A stretch of 64,000 nucleotides of DNA from Aphelocoma coerulescens (Eukaryota; Chordata; Aves; Passeriformes; Corvidae), in assembly GCF_041296385.1 (NCBI RefSeq), contig NC_091023.1, positions 22,472,924-22,536,923 of the forward strand. The letters run 5' to 3'. Both the position numbers and the translations under genes were made by a program. The notes below the pieces were generated by a model. It saw only the letters and a list, made by a program, of their open reading frames with translations. It made no database searches and was not told the origin of the DNA. Within the stretch, counting starts at the first letter, position 1. Each line of letters opens with the position of its first letter. Of the stretch, positions 61,749 through 64,000 are shown piece by piece.

Positions 61749-61835
61749 GAGTACATCAGGCGACAGTTAGAGGAGGAGCAGAGACAGTTAGAGATCCTGC
61801 AGCAGCAGTTGTTGCAGGAGCAGGCGCTACTTCTG
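61749..61835 (+). CDS. TNIK: TNIK exon 14: 29-residue alternative coiled-coil exon
   Basis: Twenty-nine whole codons start [20 protein letters not shown] and end LLQEQALLL. It matches the 29-residue segment that is present or absent among human TNIK isoforms (about residues 445-473 by my count here). Both this exon and exon 15 begin with GAG TAC (EY), so either can follow exon 13 in frame. MAP4K4 has a similar [12 protein letters not shown] block. The acceptor is TGCCTCCAG and the donor GTAAAT, a weak match at position +5 that fits optional use. Phase is 0 at both ends. Whether it is skipped in this species cannot be seen from genomic sequence. Confidence 0.96.
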
Positions 61836-61839
61836 GTAA

Positions 61840-62100
61840 ATGGGAGGCCACGGCCACGCTTGCCGCTTTCTGCCCGTGTCGCGTCCGCATGTGCCCGCGC
61901 GCACCCGTGTCCCCCCAGTGCCTCCTGCCGTGCCCAGACGTGGGGGACACTGCTGTCACCACCCTACCTGGAGCCTCCTGTCCTGCTCCATGCCTGCAGC
62001 ATGCCTGGATCCCCCGTTCTGCTCGGGGCTGGGTCCCCTCTTGGTGCACGGCTCTCGTTGCGTCCCCTCCACGGCATTGGCGTATGTGTGCCCTCGTGAG
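61840..62100. other. CpG-rich start of intron 14
   Basis: Many CpG dinucleotides occur (CCACGGCCACGCTTGCCG, GTCGCGTCCGCATG and CCCGCGCGCACCCGTG, among others), while most introns here are CpG-poor. It adjoins the GC-rich coding exons 12-15. It could be a small CpG island, or simply locally high GC. Confidence 0.45.
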
Positions 62101-62610
62101 AGGAGCAGCCCTGGTTGCTGCTGTGAAGTTTTGGAGGCTGTTTGCAGCATGCTGGGGTGTGTTCGAGCTGTTGTGTGCCTGTATCCATCAAACCCACCCT
62201 GCCATGCTGTTCTTCATGTTCTGAATGCAGGCTTTTGTTTTAATTTCCTCGCAGGAACACTGTCTATTCCCTTGTGTGTTGTTTGCATTCTAGAGGTCCT
62301 CTTTTTTATTTAATTTGGGTTTGAGTTATCTTTTTTAGTGCTGGTAGCTGTTACTCCTGCTGCATTTTCCTTTTAATCTACAGGGGTCATTATTTTTTGG
62401 TCTTGCTATTGTATTTAGGAAAAGCAAAAACCCTCACACAAGCCATTGCCTTTTAAAAGGACTTTTCAAAATTATTTACTCCTTAAAACTCATGGAGCTG
62501 TAGGGATTCAGAAAGATCACACAGTTGGCTTTGCAGTCTGGCTCTTCCCAGGATCAATTAATTGGTCCTACAGAGAAGTTGGCTGCAGTTGGGTTTCGTC
62601 TGACCATAAC

Positions 62611-62718
62611 ATCACGGAATGGTTTGGGTTGGAAGGGACCTTAAAGACCATCTCTTTCCAACCCCCCTGCCATGGGCAGGGATGCCTTCCACTAGACCAG
62701 GTTACTCAAAGCTCCATT
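62611..62718 (-). mobile_element. CR1 LINE 3' fragment, - orientation
   Basis: ATCACGGAATGGTTTGGGTT, GGAAGGGACCTTAAAGACCA, CCCCCCTGCCATGGGCAGGG and CCTTCCACTAGACCAGGTTA are the reverse complement of the avian CR1 3' end. Only the last 110 bases of the element are present, opposite to TNIK. Confidence 0.94.
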
Positions 62719-63117
62719 TTGACCAGGTGATGTTTGGCACCTCATCAAATTAATTGCTTGTTTTTCCCATCCAGAAAAACCTGGGCAAAGTCAGTGGTAA
62801 CTCCTGAGCAAACATCATCCCTCAGTGGGTCTCACAGGGTTTCCCTGACAAGGCAGCACTCACATCCCCCATTCCTACCAAGCAGGGCAGTTCAGTGGCT
62901 GCAGAGCATCAATGGCAGAGTCACAACTCTGAATTTGTTGGCTGTGCTGTCTCGTCTTGGGAATGCTTTACAGCTCAGTCCCCAAAGTCTTTCAAATCAG
63001 TGAGCTCTACCAGAAAACAACCTTTCAGATACTCAGGCCCTATTGTTCACCCAGACAGATAAATCTGCAGGTTGCAGGCTGGCCGGGCACCTTGTCACTG
63101 TGTTTTCCCCTGGGCAG

Positions 63118-63318
63118 GAGTACAAGCGCAAGCAGCTGGAGGAGCAGCGGCAGGCGGAGAGGCTGCAGAGGCAGCTCCAGCAGGAGCGGGACTACCTGGT
63201 GTCCCTGCAGCAGCAGCAGCAGCAGCAGAGGCAGGACCAGAGGCCAGCAGAGAAGAAGCCCCTCTACCATTACAAAGAAGGGATAAATGCCAGCGAGAAG
63301 CCAGCGTGGGCCAAGGAG
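63118..63318 (+). CDS. TNIK: TNIK exon 15: coiled coil with polyglutamine run
   Basis: Sixty-seven whole codons start EYKRKQLEEQRQAERLQRQL and continue through QQERDYLVSL, a run of seven Gln and RQDQRPAEKKPLYHYKEG to SEKPAWAKE (residues about 474-540). The KKPLYHYKEG..SEKPAWAKE block is the TNIK version of a motif that MINK1 has as KPLYHYGRGM. The seven Gln are pure CAG (63208-63228). Human TNIK as I recall has QHQRQEQRP here, so this bird has about four extra residues. The acceptor is CTGGGCAG and the donor GTAGGG, phase 0. The next exon (VEERSRLNRQ in human) lies beyond the window. Confidence 0.97.
63208..63228 (+). repeat. TNIK: (CAG)7 coding trinucleotide repeat
   Basis: Seven uninterrupted CAG codons in exon 15 encode polyglutamine inside the coiled coil. 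Pure CAG runs tend to vary in length by slippage. Confidence 0.92.
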
Positions 63319-63458
63319 GTAGGGGAGAGCAAGGAGGATGATGGTGCTCGTCTGCATCCACAGGGCTGGGTCTGAAACACACACAGCAGGTTGTGCTCCA
63401 CAGGGTCAGGATCTAGCAGATGCCATCAGCTGTGCTGGGAATGCTCCCACTTCGGTGC

Positions 63459-63480
63459 AGTGTGTCTGTGTGTGTGTTTG
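63459..63480 (+). repeat. short TG-rich microsatellite
   Basis: GTGTGTCTGTGTGTGTGTTT is an imperfect (TG)n of about ten units. Confidence 0.6.
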
Positions 63481-63562
63481 TACAAGCAGGGGGAAGGAGG
63501 TTTTGCCATGAGGGCAAGGATCCCTCCTGGGGGGGTTCAGCCTATGTGGGGGCTTGTGGACA

Positions 63563-63645
63563 TAGAGTCATAGAATGTTAAGGGGTTGGAATGGACCTTA
63601 AAGATCATCTCCTCATTCTCCTTCCTGGCATGTCCACAACTCTGC
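63563..63645 (-). mobile_element. CR1 LINE 3' fragment, - orientation
   Basis: TAGAGTCATAGAATGTTAAG, GGGTTGGAATGGACCTTAAA and GATCATCTCCTCATT are the reverse complement of the CR1 terminus. The match fades by about 63645. It is old and short. Confidence 0.85.
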
Positions 63646-64000
63646 AGGGGTCAGGGGTCAATGCAGAGGGTGGTTGTCAGGGGGTTCCTTGCTGAGTCCT
63701 AATTCCGCATGGTCAGGGATTGGACAGCTTTTCCTTCCAGGTTCAGAGCTCTATCCCTTGGGGTTGCTCTTTCCTGATTTTTTCACTCAGGCAAAAAGAG
63801 GGAATTATAATAGTTGTGAATTCTTGAATATTAATTATTGCTTCTCTGAATAGTCTTGAAAAGATTAAGACATGCATTGTCTGCAGTGCGGATTCAGGAT
63901 CATGTGCAAACTCTTTCTCCTTAGTGTCTTTGTGGTGGCTCCAGTAAGACTGGTGCCTGCTCTTGCTATTCATTTTTCTAAAGTTCTCTTTTGTTTACTT

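Larger units (their letters stand above)
61836..63117 (+). other. TNIK intron 14
   Basis: This phase 0 intron of 1282 bases has an acceptor in TTTTCCCCTGGGCAG. Its first 250 bases are unusually rich in G, C and CpG (61840-62100). A reverse-oriented CR1 end is at 62611-62718. No coding signal was found. Confidence 0.92.
63319..64000 (+). other. TNIK intron 15 (partial)
   Basis: The last 682 bases follow the exon 15 donor and show no acceptor leading into the next TNIK exon. A reverse-oriented CR1 end lies at 63563-63645 and a short TG-rich spot at 63459-63480. Confidence 0.88.

Overview
The window is a stretch of bird nuclear DNA. It carries the middle part of one protein-coding gene on the + strand: TNIK (TRAF2- and NCK-interacting kinase, a STE20/germinal-centre-kinase family Ser/Thr kinase). 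Three things point to a bird: long introns with small exons, several 5'-truncated CR1 LINE fragments with the typical avian CR1 3' end in both orientations, and a solo LTR of a type I associate with passerine ERVL-like elements. I see no bacterial-style operon, CRISPR array, convincing tRNA or rRNA gene, or second well-supported protein gene.

Layout: positions 1-25921 are intron, with no kinase exon visible; the exons for the N-terminus and glycine-rich loop must lie upstream. Thirteen consecutive coding exons then follow between 25922 and 63318. I number them 3-15 by comparison with vertebrate TNIK from memory. All have GT-AG borders and compatible phases. Together they give 1497 nt, or 499 codons without a stop, equivalent to about residues 42-540 of the protein. 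Exons 3-10 encode the kinase domain from the ATP-binding lysine to the domain end. Exon 11 is an acidic linker. Exons 12-15 encode the Glu/Gln/Arg-rich coiled-coil start of the intermediate region, including the 29-codon exon known to be alternatively spliced in TNIK and a (CAG)7 polyglutamine run. The rest of the intermediate region and the CNH domain lie beyond 64000.

The introns hold about eight CR1 fragments, one solo LTR with a perfect 5-bp target duplication (27837-28441, CATGG on both sides), A/T homopolymers, short microsatellites and a few CpG-dense spots. Most other open frames in the window are chance frames in intronic DNA. Two minus-strand blocks, at 18205-18522 and 36640-36788, look more exon-like than their surroundings and are listed as speculative findings, not as genes.

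The gene as a whole encodes a kinase that acts in Wnt/TCF transcription, JNK signalling, Rap2-dependent cytoskeleton control and synapses. Only its catalytic and coiled-coil parts can be judged here. The catalytic residues I checked are all intact, so this looks like a functional gene rather than a pseudogene.
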